Shown: one piece after another, positions 1 through 8,634 of the stretch
Numbering within the stretch: position 1 is the stretch's first letter
Layout of the letters: every line of letters starts with the position of its first letter
DNA from: Canibacter sp052085365
GTDB lineage: Bacteria > Actinomycetota > Actinomycetes > Actinomycetales > Microbacteriaceae
Assembly: GCA_052085365.1 (NCBI GenBank)
Contig: JBQDFP010000002.1
Location: forward strand, 62,001-126,000
Length of the DNA: 64,000 bases
Direction: 5' to 3'
Made by a program: the position numbers and the translations under genes
The notes under the pieces: generated by a model
What the model saw: only the letters and a program-made list of their open reading frames with translations
The model's database searches: none
What the model was told of the DNA's origin: nothing

Positions 1-750
1 ACAAATATTGATAGGTGGATTCCCAACGAACTCGGCAACGAAGCGGTTTGCTGGTTTGGAATAAATCTCATCAGGTGTGCCGAGCTGTTGCAGTTCACCC
101 TCGCTCATGACAGCGATCTTGGTGGCCAGTGTCATGGCTTCCCATTGATCGTGAGTCACGAATACTATTGTCGAGTTGAATTCTGCGTGGATGCGCTTCA
201 ACTCCGCACGCATCTCTAGACGGAGTCGAGAATCAAGATTTGAAAGAGGTTCGTCGAACAGGAGAACTTTCGGATTCACCGCTAGCATTCGTGCAAGAGC
301 TACGCGCTGCTGCTGGCCTCCCGAGAGTTCCGAGGGAAACCGGCTTGAGAAACGGTTAATATCTAGCTTTGTCATGATCTCTTTGACGCGCTGCTGTCGC
401 TGTTCTCGAGGGACCTTGCGGAGCCGGAGGCCGAAGCTCACATTTTCTTCGATTGTTAGGTGCGGCCATAACGCGTAGCTTTGAAACACAAGTCCGAGGT
501 CGCGTTTTTCTGACGGCAGGAAAATGCCCTCCTCTGCAGAATCAAAGACTTTCGAACCAACCTGTATCTTGCCTTTGGTGGGCTGCTCGAGGCCGCTAAT
601 CATGCGTAGGGTTGTAGTTTTTCCACAGCCTGAAGGACCGAGCAAGCACATAAACTCGCCATCTTCAATGGTGAGGTCTAAATCTCTGACGGCGTCCGGT
701 AGACCTCGGCCGTATTTTTTATTAATGTGAGTGAGCTCAATATTTGGCAT
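1..750 (-). CDS. ABC transporter ATP-binding protein, ferric/organophosphonate type (3' end outside window)
   Basis: This is the ATPase of the importer whose permease lies just upstream. The start ATG (complement of 748-750) lies one base past the permease stop, so the two are translationally coupled. Reading the minus strand gives the Walker A motif GPSGCGKTT at about residues 38-46, the Q-loop FQSYALWPH, the signature LSGGQQQRVALAR, Walker B VLLFDEPLSNLD and the switch HDQ. Only 250 residues are in the window; relatives are about 350 long, so the C-terminal TOBE-like regulatory part is cut off by the window edge. Family knowledge places it with FbpC/PotA/PhnT-like proteins. The substrate cannot be read from the ATPase. 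Confidence 0.9.
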   Translation of the reverse strand, partial: MPNIELTHINKKYGRGLPDAVRDLDLTIEDGEFMCLLGPSGCGKTTTLRMISGLEQPTKGKIQVGSKVFDSAEEGIFLPSEKRDLGLVFQSYALWPHLTIEENVSFGLRLRKVPREQRQQRVKEIMTKLDINRFSSRFPSELSGGQQQRVALARMLAVNPKVLLFDEPLSNLDSRLRLEMRAELKRIHAEFNSTIVFVTHDQWEAMTLATKIAVMSEGELQQLGTPDEIYSKPANRFVAEFVGNPPINIC

Positions 751-751
751 A

Positions 752-2605
752 TTAACCACCTAGTCCTTCCGCAAGGCTGCTTTTTGTCATTCGTTGTCCG
801 AGAAGCGTTCCGAAGAATGCGATTGCAGCTACCATCAGCACCACAGCATTCGCCGCCTGGCTGTAGCCATAATCAACGAGCTGAAGTGAGTAGGTAGTCA
901 ACAAATGTGTACCTGGCACCGCAAGCAGTACAACTAGGCTCAGTCCTTTAACACCTGAAATGAAGGGGAGAAGAATGCCAGTGGACAGAGCGCCCTTTTG
1001 AATAGGGAACACAATCGTTGTCATTCGGCGCCACCATCCCGCGCCCGCGACTTTTGCGGCTTCCTCAGGGTCTTTTCCTAGTTGGCTCATTGCTGAAATT
1101 CCAGCCCGTGAAGCGTACGGCAATTGCTCTGAGATTAAGGCGAGAATGAGAATCGCAGCGGTTCCATAAAGTGCAGGAATTGGGCCCCTTTGTACTGCAA
1201 AAAGCGACAAGTATGCTGCAGCGAAAGCGATGCCAGGAACTAGATAGGGGAAGAACGTAACGTTACGTAGGAAATGACCCAGGACCTTAAAGGGAGAACG
1301 AACTACTATGTATCCCGTTAAAATGCCGAGGATTCCTGTGCAGACTGACGCAAGACCAACCATCCAGAGGGTGTTCCAGGCTGCCTCCCAAAAATCAGGA
1401 GTAAGTAAAATCCCGTTGGGCATTGCTAGGGTCTTAAGATCCTGTCCTATCCAGAAATCAAGCGTAAAATTTGACAGTTCAAAGCGGCCTGGCTTACGCA
1501 TAATTGTCGATAAAAACAGTGTAATGATAGGCACGACGACACTTAAGATAAAGACTCCGAATGCTGCGATTGTTGCTGGAATCTTCCATGTACCGAGTCG
1601 AGATATTCTGTGCATCGAACCTTTTCCTCCGACGGTCACAAATCGTTGTGCCTGGCGGGCGAGATATGTATCGACCAAAAGGGAAATGGCTCCGATGAGA
1701 ATTACAGCTGCAGCAACAAGTGCGGCGACTCCTGTTTGACGTGAGGTAATACTCCGATACAGAGTGGTGGAGAGTACCTCAAAGTGGGCGGGTACACCCA
1801 GGACGTAGGCAACGCCAAATTCACCGAGGCACTTTGCGAATATCAGGATCGTTGCTGAAATCAAAGAGGGGCGCATCAGTGGCAGGATGATTCTCCATGC
1901 CACGGTAAAGCCTCGACCTCCAAGAATCCGAGCAGAATCTTCGAGCTGAGAATCAAAGCTTTTTAAAGCGTTGCCAAAAAGCAAGATCACGAATGGTGCG
2001 TAGTGCAGTGCAAGAATGAGAGTAATTGGTAGCTGGCCATAGGCGAGCCAATCTGGGGGAGTCATTCCAAGGGCTTCTAGCCAACCAGCCTGACCACCAA
2101 TCTTTCGGTTTTTGAAGATTGTGGTCCACGCAAGCGCAAATGTCCAGGCGGGGAGCATGTACGGCACGATCAAAGCGGTTGCTAACCATCGCTTACCCCA
2201 AAGGTCGGTGCGGCTTAAAAGCCAGGCGAGAACGCCTCCTATTGAAAGTGCAAGAACAATCGCTCCACCAGAAACCGCCAGGGTGTGTCCCAACGGACGC
2301 CAAAAGATATCCTGCGAAACATCAGAGATAAAAACACGCTTTATGTAATAAAGTGTTGACTCACCGAAACCTCGACCAGTTCTAGCTTCATCCCCATATT
2401 GAACTAGGAAGGCGTCCGACAGCATTGAAACTATCGGCACAACTATCAGGTAGGTAAAGAGGGCTGCTGCTAGAAGGCCGATTATTGTTGTCGGCTCGCG
2501 GAACAACACCTTAAGGCGATAGGTTTGGCGCCTTAAAATTACATGTTTTGTTGACTCGGGAAGTTTTTCCTGCGTGGGTGGGCGCGCAGATAGGTCTTGC
2601 GTCAT
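752..2605 (-). CDS. Fused two-domain ABC permease, ferric/organophosphonate type
   Basis: Inner-membrane permease of 617 residues with two homologous halves, as in FbpB, AfuB or PhnU/V fusions. Each half ends in an EAA-type ATPase-docking loop: EDSARILGG at about 222-230 and EEAAKVAGAG at about 514-523, each followed by hydrophobic segments. The N-terminal 35 residues are cytoplasmic and basic. It is followed immediately by the ATPase gene on the same strand. The lipoprotein receptor is likely the one at 4422-5597, on the other strand beyond the regulator. Annotation as iron uptake is common for this family but is not shown here; AfuABC carries hexose phosphates and PhnSTUV carries aminoethylphosphonate. 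Confidence 0.88.
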   Translation of the reverse strand: MTQDLSARPPTQEKLPESTKHVILRRQTYRLKVLFREPTTIIGLLAAALFTYLIVVPIVSMLSDAFLVQYGDEARTGRGFGESTLYYIKRVFISDVSQDIFWRPLGHTLAVSGGAIVLALSIGGVLAWLLSRTDLWGKRWLATALIVPYMLPAWTFALAWTTIFKNRKIGGQAGWLEALGMTPPDWLAYGQLPITLILALHYAPFVILLFGNALKSFDSQLEDSARILGGRGFTVAWRIILPLMRPSLISATILIFAKCLGEFGVAYVLGVPAHFEVLSTTLYRSITSRQTGVAALVAAAVILIGAISLLVDTYLARQAQRFVTVGGKGSMHRISRLGTWKIPATIAAFGVFILSVVVPIITLFLSTIMRKPGRFELSNFTLDFWIGQDLKTLAMPNGILLTPDFWEAAWNTLWMVGLASVCTGILGILTGYIVVRSPFKVLGHFLRNVTFFPYLVPGIAFAAAYLSLFAVQRGPIPALYGTAAILILALISEQLPYASRAGISAMSQLGKDPEEAAKVAGAGWWRRMTTIVFPIQKGALSTGILLPFISGVKGLSLVVLLAVPGTHLLTTYSLQLVDYGYSQAANAVVLMVAAIAFFGTLLGQRMTKSSLAEGLGG

Positions 2606-2673
2606 AGGCAGGCTACCTTTGCTTTCTCAGACGGCGTTGTCGGACGAGTAACCTCAATCTTGAAAATCACTCA

Positions 2674-2707
2674 CATCTAAAAGAATATATTTAGATACCT
2701 TTAGATG
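2674..2707. promoter_or_regulatory. Candidate operator: overlapping ATCTAAA/TTTAGAT inverted repeats
   Basis: Between the divergent permease and GntR genes, ATCTAAA (2675-2681) is mirrored by TTTAGAT at 2690-2696, and CATCTAAA (2674-2681) is mirrored again by TTTAGATG at 2700-2707. One left arm thus shares two right arms. The AT-rich block sits where both divergent promoters would be. The adjacent HutC-type regulator is the natural candidate to bind it; that assignment is inference. Confidence 0.5.
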
Positions 2708-2793
2708 ATAAGTTAGAACAATAACAGTGGCGCGGTAAGAACGCAACAATGTTTGGTAGTAGGTTGGGGACGGCAAGCTCGTTAGGAAAAGTC

Positions 2794-3537
2794 ATGAACC
2801 AGAGTCGGTTTTCTCCTGTTGATCAATCCAGCTCTATCCCTCTTTATCTTCAGATAGTGTCCCAGATTGATGACCAGATCAGGCGCGGCCGCCTAGCTGC
2901 AGGTATGTTGCTGCCTCCAGAAGTTGAGTTGTGTCATGATTTTGGAGTCGCACGTGCCACGCTGAGGAAAGCTTTCGAGTCACTTCAGAAGAAGGGCCTT
3001 ATATCACGGGAGCGGGGGCGATATGGCGGAACGAGAATCCAGGATTCGCGCCCTATTTCGCGGGAGCCCGGGGGGTTTGTCACTGTCTACGACATGATTG
3101 CTGCCTCGGAGCGGAAGCCTAAGACCCGCCTGGCTGTAGCTGAGATCCTGGAAGTTGACAGTGAACTCTCTGACCTCACTCGCTTTCCAGTTGGGGAGTC
3201 AGTGTTTCATTTGGTCCGCTATAGGAGTGCTAACGACCTGCCGATTGCAGTTTTGGAAAACTGGATCCTCACCTCGAAGATCCAGTTCAATCTTGCGCGT
3301 CTTCAGAATGAGAGTTTAGAAGCGCTTCTGAGAGACGGTGGTACCAGTGCCGAGAGCGCGACGTTTGAGTATCGTCCGATCCGGGCTGGAAAGTACGCGG
3401 ATTTTTTGCAGATAGAGGAAGGTGAACCGGTGATTAATGAGGTGAGATACGTGACTGCGGGTGGAGAGCAGTATGACTGCTCTCATCATATAAGTCACCC
3501 GCACCACGAACGCGTAGGTGGGGTAGCCACTAAATAA
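2794..3537 (+). CDS. GntR-family (HutC/UTRA) transcriptional regulator
   Basis: Cytoplasmic repressor of 247 residues. The winged-helix GntR domain occupies about residues 10-80 (IPLYLQIVSQIDDQIRRG, then LPPEVELCHDFGVARATLRKAFESL), and the remaining part has UTRA ligand-domain features such as FPVGESVFHLVRYR and a C-terminal INEVRYVTAGGEQYD stretch. I chose ATG 2794 because AGGAAA lies seven bases upstream; an in-frame ATG at 2749 has no ribosome site. It diverges from the permease-ATPase pair and is followed by an MgtC-like gene and the receptor. UTRA domains bind small effectors, often phosphate or amino sugars, so it probably senses the transported compound. Confidence 0.88.
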   Translation: MNQSRFSPVDQSSSIPLYLQIVSQIDDQIRRGRLAAGMLLPPEVELCHDFGVARATLRKAFESLQKKGLISRERGRYGGTRIQDSRPISREPGGFVTVYDMIAASERKPKTRLAVAEILEVDSELSDLTRFPVGESVFHLVRYRSANDLPIAVLENWILTSKIQFNLARLQNESLEALLRDGGTSAESATFEYRPIRAGKYADFLQIEEGEPVINEVRYVTAGGEQYDCSHHISHPHHERVGGVATK

Positions 3538-3580
3538 TACTCTGTTGCCATATTTACCTTTAAAGGTATATATTGTCTAC

Positions 3581-4369
3581 ATGTGTGTACCAATGGCGTT
3601 GACCTCCGAACTTTTCTCTGTGCACATTCCTAACGAGATTGAAGTGTCCATTCGGGTTATGCTGAGCCTTATCCTTGGCGCTTGCGTTGGTCTTGAACGT
3701 CAGTGGCGTGCTGGTTTGGCTGGCATGCGTACCAATGCGCTAGTAGCAGTGGGCGCAGCTTTGTTTGTTGTCATGGGTGCATACGGGTTTTCGCCTGATG
3801 GAAGTGCTGACCCGACGAGGGTAGCGGCGCAAGTGGTGTCAGGGGTAGGGTTTCTCGGTGCGGGCGTGATGATTCGAGAAGGTCTGAACGTCCGTGGCCT
3901 CAATACTGCCGCCACAATTTGGAGCTCGGCCGCGGTGGGGTGTCTCGCGGGCGTCGGCTTATACATAATCGCTCTGTTAGGAACAGCGATCATTGTCGTA
4001 GCAAACATGCTCTTGCGTCCCCTGGGCCGTGCAGTTACTCGCAGGTCCCACCATGTAACAAAAAAGAACTCTACTCCTCCACCGGTGGGGCTTGGCTTTG
4101 AGGTTGTGACGTCAGAAAAAGCTGAACCGCGTGTGCGCGCACTGCTTATGCAGGTGCTCAGCCGACCGCAGCATAGCCTCCGAGGCATAACTGCCTCACA
4201 TGACGACAAGCACGGAGGTGCTGTCCTGATTACGGCAGAGCTCAATGCAACAGAAGTGAATGTAGATGTTCTTGAGCGAGCTATAACTCGGGTGAGTCTT
4301 GACCCTAAGGTATCGTCTGCTCGCTGGTGGAGAGCTGATAACAGTAGCGACGAAAATGACGATTACTGA
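3581..4369 (+). CDS. MgtC/SapB-family membrane protein
   Basis: About 262 residues. The N-terminal 150 residues hold four or five membrane segments with the family pattern LGACVGLERQWR...AGMRTNALVAVGAALFVV and QVVSGVGFLGAGVMIREG..VRGLNTAATIWSSAAVG. A soluble C-terminal domain of about 80 residues follows, ending in acidic DNSSDENDDY. MgtC proteins help growth at low magnesium or phosphate and modulate the F-type ATPase. The start is uncertain: ATG 3581 has AAAGG 14 bases upstream, ATG 3593 has none, and a TTG at 3545 sits seven bases after the regulator stop. Its position between regulator and receptor suggests shared control, but a link to the transporter is not established. Confidence 0.82.
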   Translation: MCVPMALTSELFSVHIPNEIEVSIRVMLSLILGACVGLERQWRAGLAGMRTNALVAVGAALFVVMGAYGFSPDGSADPTRVAAQVVSGVGFLGAGVMIREGLNVRGLNTAATIWSSAAVGCLAGVGLYIIALLGTAIIVVANMLLRPLGRAVTRRSHHVTKKNSTPPPVGLGFEVVTSEKAEPRVRALLMQVLSRPQHSLRGITASHDDKHGGAVLITAELNATEVNVDVLERAITRVSLDPKVSSARWWRADNSSDENDDY

Positions 4370-4421
4370 CGCTCGCCCCAAACGTAAATTACCGAACGTT
4401 CAAAGATGAATCGAAAGGCAA

Positions 4422-5597
4422 ATGATGAAAGTTACTACTTATCGAGCGTCTTGTGCTCTGATTGCCGCGGTTGGAGTGATCTTACCGTTGGCGGCATGTT
4501 CGCCATCAAGTGGTCCGGCAAGCGCCGGAAAGGCTGCCGAAATGGGTATCTCAGATGATGATTATTCGCTTGACGCATTAATCGAGGCAGCTCAGGAAGA
4601 AGGGAGCCTAACCGTTTATGACGTTACGGGCCGAATTGAAGAAAGCGCGGCGTCTTTTGAGGAAGAATACGGTATCAAAACTACTGGCGTAAAAGCGAAG
4701 GCGAATGAGCAGCAAGAGATTATGATCCGCGAATCGCAGAGCGGATCGGTCAAAGGTGATCTCTTCATCATGACTGATGCGCCAACTGTTGCGAGCCAGC
4801 TTATTCCGGATGGGATTGGGTATAGCTGGATTCCGCCAGATATTAGGGCTTCCGTTCCCGACGAATATTCGGACCCGGTCGCTATCGCAACTGAGGTGGA
4901 TGCTTGGACCTACAACTCCGAAGTTTATGGAGACGAGTGTCCGATTGACAATGTCTGGGCGGCCACTGATTCCGAATGGAAAGGTAAAATCGCGCTTCCA
5001 GATCCACAGTTACGTTCGGATTTCTTCTACTGGCTCAACCAAGTAGAGGAGCATGACGATGGCCAGATGGCGCAGGCATATGAAGAATACTTTGGTGAGT
5101 CGTTAGATGAGAGTAAGGGCTCCGCAACCGAGCAATGGGCAGTAGCGCTTGCTGGAAACTCGCCGATATTGAAACAGTCGGGTGGAGACGTTGCCGAAGC
5201 GGTCGGTGCTGAAGGCCAGGCGGAGCCCCCTATTGCTTTGGTAAGTACCGGTGAATATCGAATGAATGAAGATTCCGGATATCATCTCGCACTCTGCGGG
5301 GACGTGGAGCCCTGGGCTGGACGTGCATATACCAAGAACCCAGTCATTGCGTCGGGAACTTCACATCCGAATGCTGCGAAGCTTTTTGTGCACTACCTGT
5401 TCACTGAAGAAGGTATAGCTCCTCAGCTTGCCGACGGGAAGCTTTCAACGAGTTCTGAAGTTCCGCCGAGCTCCGAGGAGCGATCAGGGATCGCGGAATC
5501 GTGGGAAAATGTTTTTGTGCCGAATCCTGAGACTCTAGAGAGCGATTTTTCACGTCTTGTTGATTGGCAGGACCTCTGGACGAAATCCGCCTCTTAG
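4422..5597 (+). CDS. Ferric/organophosphonate-type ABC substrate-binding lipoprotein
   Basis: Extracellular receptor of about 391 residues anchored by lipid. A signal peptide ends in the lipobox LPLAAC with Cys at about residue 26. The mature part has family 1/6-type features: GSLTVYDVTGRIEESAASFEEEYGIK, then the hinge region WAATDSEWKGKIALPDP, and VIASGTSHPNAAKLFVHYLFTEEG near the end. GAAAGG precedes two adjacent ATG codons (4422 and 4425). It should deliver substrate to the permease-ATPase pair at 1-2605; no other receptor lies in this block. The paired tyrosines typical of ferric-binding proteins are not evident, so an organic substrate is at least as likely as iron. Confidence 0.82.
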   Translation: MMKVTTYRASCALIAAVGVILPLAACSPSSGPASAGKAAEMGISDDDYSLDALIEAAQEEGSLTVYDVTGRIEESAASFEEEYGIKTTGVKAKANEQQEIMIRESQSGSVKGDLFIMTDAPTVASQLIPDGIGYSWIPPDIRASVPDEYSDPVAIATEVDAWTYNSEVYGDECPIDNVWAATDSEWKGKIALPDPQLRSDFFYWLNQVEEHDDGQMAQAYEEYFGESLDESKGSATEQWAVALAGNSPILKQSGGDVAEAVGAEGQAEPPIALVSTGEYRMNEDSGYHLALCGDVEPWAGRAYTKNPVIASGTSHPNAAKLFVHYLFTEEGIAPQLADGKLSTSSEVPPSSEERSGIAESWENVFVPNPETLESDFSRLVDWQDLWTKSAS

Positions 5598-5618
5598 AAA
5601 GGCAGGCGATTAGACTAG

Positions 5619-5664
5619 CTGAACCCTCGGTCACCGTTCCTCATTGTCGGAGACCGGGGGTCAG
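5619..5664 (+). terminator. Probable terminator after the receptor gene
   Basis: An imperfect hairpin pairs CTGAACCCTCGGTC with GACCGGGGGTCAG and is followed by TTATTTT. It lies 20 bases past the receptor stop and before the zinc block, separating the two transcription units. Confidence 0.5.
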
Positions 5665-5716
5665 TTATTTTCTGCGACGCCTGATTTGAGAATTCTTATC
5701 AATAGCACCTATAGTT

Positions 5717-5734
5717 GATAACAGTTATCGATAA
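5717..5734. promoter_or_regulatory. Candidate Zur/Fur box upstream of znuA
   Basis: GATAACAGTTATC at 5717-5729 is a perfect 13-base palindrome of the Fur-family type, and TTATCGATAA (5725-5734) is a second palindrome that overlaps it. The site lies about 45 bases upstream of the zinc receptor start. A Fur-family repressor gene is the last gene of the same cluster. Binding by that protein is inference. Confidence 0.6.
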
Positions 5735-5777
5735 AGGATCGGTGATGATCGACGCAAAACATTAGATTGAGGAACAC

Positions 5778-6863
5778 ATGCGTTCACATAAGACCCTGAC
5801 TCAAAAGGGACTTGCCTTTGTTCTTAGTGCTGCCACGATGGTCGCCCTGGCGGGCTGTACATCAAGTAACGCAGCAGGCGGATCTGACGGTCTTAACATT
5901 GTCGCGACGACGACGCAGGTTCAGGACTTCACACAGGAAATCGGCGGGGATGCCATTACCCTTACTGGTTTGCTCAAACCGGGCGCCTCAGCGCACCACT
6001 TCGACCCCAGTCCAGCTGACCTTGCCGCGCTCAAAGACGCTGATGCGCTTGTTATCAATGGGGCAGGGCTTGAAGAGTTTCTTGACAGTGCGATTGAAGC
6101 TTCCGGGTTTGACGGCGAGATCATTGATGCGGCAGAGGGTGTCGAAATCGACGGCGAAACTGCGGCTCACCTTGCCGAAGAGGGTGGCCACGAAGACCAT
6201 GAGCATGCCGAAGAAGACCATGACCATGCTGAGGAGGGAGACGAACACGGTGAAGAATCCCATGATCACGCGGAGGAAGAGCACGATCACTCGCATGATG
6301 CCGTAAATCCTCACCTCTGGACCTCTCCACACCATGCCGAGGGCATGGTGAACGCGATCGCCAGCGGTCTCGAAGAGCTCGATCCCGAAAATGCTGAGAC
6401 CTTCGCTGGGAACGCAGAAGCTTACACGAGCAAACTCGCAGAGCTTGATGAGTGGATCAGCAGCGAGATGGACAAGGTCCCTGAAGCCGAGCGGCAGTTC
6501 ACAAGCCAGCACGATGCCCTCCATTACTACCTTGATGCATACGGCATCACCTTTATTGGGTCGGTCATTCCAAGCTTTGAGGACAACGCCGAACCCAGTG
6601 CTGCCGAAATCGACGAACTTGTTGCAAAAATTAAAGAACAGCACGTATCGGCAATCTTCGTTGAATCGTCAGTGAGTCCAAAACTTGCTGAGACAGTCGC
6701 GAAAGAATCAGGAGCGAAAGTTATTGACGAGCCGATCTACGCAGACTCACTCGCAACCGATGGTGACGCGGCAACCTATATTAGTGCGACAATAGCTAAT
6801 ACCGAAACTCTGCTCCAGGCATGGGGGACCACCCCAGAAAGTGTGCCATCATCGCTTCAGTAG
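5778..6863 (+). CDS. znuA: Zinc ABC transporter substrate-binding lipoprotein
   Basis: Cluster A-I metal receptor, 361 residues. The signal peptide ends in the lipobox LAGC (Cys about 27). The mature domain has the conserved HHFDPSP (about 73-79), NPHLW (about 178-182) and QHDALHYY metal-site histidine motifs. Residues about 131-173 form a very His/Asp/Glu-rich loop with repeated DHDH, EHAEE and SHDH units, typical of high-affinity zinc rather than manganese receptors. The metal site lies in the periplasm-equivalent space outside the membrane. It heads the cluster ZnuA-ZnuC-ZnuB-ZnuB-Zur and has a Fur-like palindrome upstream, so repression by zinc is expected. Confidence 0.92.
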   Translation: MRSHKTLTQKGLAFVLSAATMVALAGCTSSNAAGGSDGLNIVATTTQVQDFTQEIGGDAITLTGLLKPGASAHHFDPSPADLAALKDADALVINGAGLEEFLDSAIEASGFDGEIIDAAEGVEIDGETAAHLAEEGGHEDHEHAEEDHDHAEEGDEHGEESHDHAEEEHDHSHDAVNPHLWTSPHHAEGMVNAIASGLEELDPENAETFAGNAEAYTSKLAELDEWISSEMDKVPEAERQFTSQHDALHYYLDAYGITFIGSVIPSFEDNAEPSAAEIDELVAKIKEQHVSAIFVESSVSPKLAETVAKESGAKVIDEPIYADSLATDGDAATYISATIANTETLLQAWGTTPESVPSSLQ

Positions 6864-7711
6864 GAACACCTGAACTGACACCCCTGAGTCTCCACAACGC
6901 TTCGTTTGGATACTCAGGGGTGGCTGCCGTTACCGGAGTAACAGCTGAGCTATACCCTGGTGAGGCTGTTGCGCTGATTGGGCCAAACGGAAGCGGAAAG
7001 TCGACCCTCTTGAAAGGGCTCGTTGGCCTGACTGAATTACTCTTTGGCAAAGTAAAAGTACTGGGTAAAACCCCTCAAGATGCGCGCCAACATGTTGGCG
7101 TTCTGCCGCAAGCTGATCAACGGAACACTGCTCTGCCGATTAATACACGGCAGGTAGTCGCAATGGGGCTCTACCGTGAACACGGTTCATTTCGTCCACT
7201 CGGTAAGACTGGCAAAGCGCGAGTGATGGAAGCTCTTGATGTTGTGGGGCTCAGCAATCGCGCGCACGTACGCTTCGGGGACCTTTCCGGAGGTCAACAG
7301 CAACGCGCTATTTTGGCACGTGCACTCGTGTCGCGCCCCAAACTTTTACTCTTAGATGAACCATTTAACGGACTTGACCGGCCAAACCGTGAACGCATGC
7401 TGCGCACCGTCAGTAACTTGCGCGACGGCGGCACCGCAGTAGTGGTCTCCACCCATGATCTCGAGATCGCCCGTGAGGTATGCAGCCACGCAATGCTCCT
7501 CGACCGTCGCATGGTGACGTTCGGTCCACTCGATGACGCGCTCACCCTTGAGAATATTGCCGAAGCGTTCCATGACACCACGGTCGAAATTGACTCACAC
7601 TCTGTGACGACCCGCAGTGAAGTTGAACCCGGACCCAACCCCGGTCATCTTCACCACGAACACCCTGAGGGTGAATACCCTGTTCCTTCTCAACAGCAGG
7701 GTGCTCCGTGA
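6821..7711 (+). CDS. znuC: Zinc ABC transporter ATP-binding protein
   Basis: Cytoplasmic ATPase of about 296 residues. Walker A GPNGSGKST lies at about 54-62, the signature LSGGQQQRAILARAL in the middle, Walker B LLLLDEPFNGLD and the switch-loop STHD after it. The C-terminal 30 residues contain a His-rich stretch (GHLHHEHPEGEYP) seen in some zinc ATPases. The start is not certain: ATG 6821 overlaps the receptor gene by 43 bases and has a weak ribosome site, but no better in-frame start precedes the conserved core. The stop overlaps the next gene (GTGA), indicating coupled translation. Confidence 0.9.
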   Translation: MGDHPRKCAIIASVGTPELTPLSLHNASFGYSGVAAVTGVTAELYPGEAVALIGPNGSGKSTLLKGLVGLTELLFGKVKVLGKTPQDARQHVGVLPQADQRNTALPINTRQVVAMGLYREHGSFRPLGKTGKARVMEALDVVGLSNRAHVRFGDLSGGQQQRAILARALVSRPKLLLLDEPFNGLDRPNRERMLRTVSNLRDGGTAVVVSTHDLEIAREVCSHAMLLDRRMVTFGPLDDALTLENIAEAFHDTTVEIDSHSVTTRSEVEPGPNPGHLHHEHPEGEYPVPSQQQGAP

Positions 7712-8634
7712 GTTTCCAAGATCTCCTGACCGCGTTCACTCTGCCATTTGTAAGTCGTGCGCTGATCACCGTATTGGTGCTCGCTGTTGCGGCTGGTGTT
7801 GTCGGCCTCTTCATTAGCTTTCGAGATCTCGAGTTCGTTACTGATGGGCTCGTGCACGCGGTCTTCCCCGGTCTCGTCGTGGGATACCTTGTGGGTGGAT
7901 CCGCAGCGATCCTGCCAGGTGCGCTTGTTGCAGGAGTGATTGCTGCGGTGCTGCTCGTATTTGTTGCAAAGCGGAATTCTGTGGGCCACGATGCAGCCAT
8001 TGTGGTCATGCTCACCAGTATGTTCAGCTTGGGTATCGTGCTCGTCAGTAAGCAAGAGGGGTACGTGGCGCAGCTCGAAAGTTTACTGTTTGGTCACCTC
8101 TTAACTGTTACCGATATTCAATTAGTCTCCGTCACGATCGTTGCAGCCCTTGCCTGCAGTATCATTTTCTGCACCTGGCGGGCTCAGCTCTACCGTGCAA
8201 TTGATGAGACCGGATTTCGAGCCGCCGGGTTTCACCCGCTACGTACAGATCTCTGGTTGAACATTGCCGTCGCAATGCTGGTCGTAGCGGGCGTGCAAGC
8301 CCTCGGGAACCTCATGGTGCTCGCACTGCTGGTCGTGCCGATGGCTGCGGCCCGGCAGGTGACGAACCGGCTCGGCCTGCTGATTCCTCTGGCGATCGTG
8401 GTGTCTCTCGTGTCAGGAATTATGGGACTGACCGCATCGATCTGGGCGTCATTCGGTTTTGACCGAAACGCATCAGCTGGTGCTTGCGTGGTGCTCATCA
8501 TGATTGCTTTCTACGCAATTGCGGCAGTCGCTCGCATTGCCGTAAAGACGTGGCGCTCTCAGCCAGATGCAGCGTCAGAAACGAAGCCGACTCCTCGCGA
8601 TTCCGTTGTGGATGATTGCGAAGTGCCACAATGA
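7708..8634 (+). CDS. znuB: Zinc/manganese ABC transporter permease, first copy
   Basis: ABC-3 family integral membrane protein of 308 residues with about eight hydrophobic segments. Family landmarks are FRDLEFVTDGLVHAVFPGLVVGYLVGG near the start and GFRAAGFHPLRTDLWLNIAVAMLVVAGVQALGNLMVLALLVVPMAAARQ in the second half. It starts with GTG inside the ATPase stop (GTGA) and its own stop overlaps the next permease (ATGA). Two consecutive and different permease genes suggest a heterodimeric channel, as in several actinobacterial zinc/manganese importers. Confidence 0.9.
   Translation: MSFQDLLTAFTLPFVSRALITVLVLAVAAGVVGLFISFRDLEFVTDGLVHAVFPGLVVGYLVGGSAAILPGALVAGVIAAVLLVFVAKRNSVGHDAAIVVMLTSMFSLGIVLVSKQEGYVAQLESLLFGHLLTVTDIQLVSVTIVAALACSIIFCTWRAQLYRAIDETGFRAAGFHPLRTDLWLNIAVAMLVVAGVQALGNLMVLALLVVPMAAARQVTNRLGLLIPLAIVVSLVSGIMGLTASIWASFGFDRNASAGACVVLIMIAFYAIAAVARIAVKTWRSQPDAASETKPTPRDSVVDDCEVPQ

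Noticed and set aside
752..5597. Calling the first ABC system an iron transporter
   Set aside because: The family name rests on early members. The receptor has no evident tyrosine pair, no iron-regulator box was seen, and the regulator is of the UTRA type.
5988..6644. A 218-codon minus-strand frame opposite znuA
   Set aside because: It mirrors the repetitive His-rich loop and shows no ribosome site or family features.
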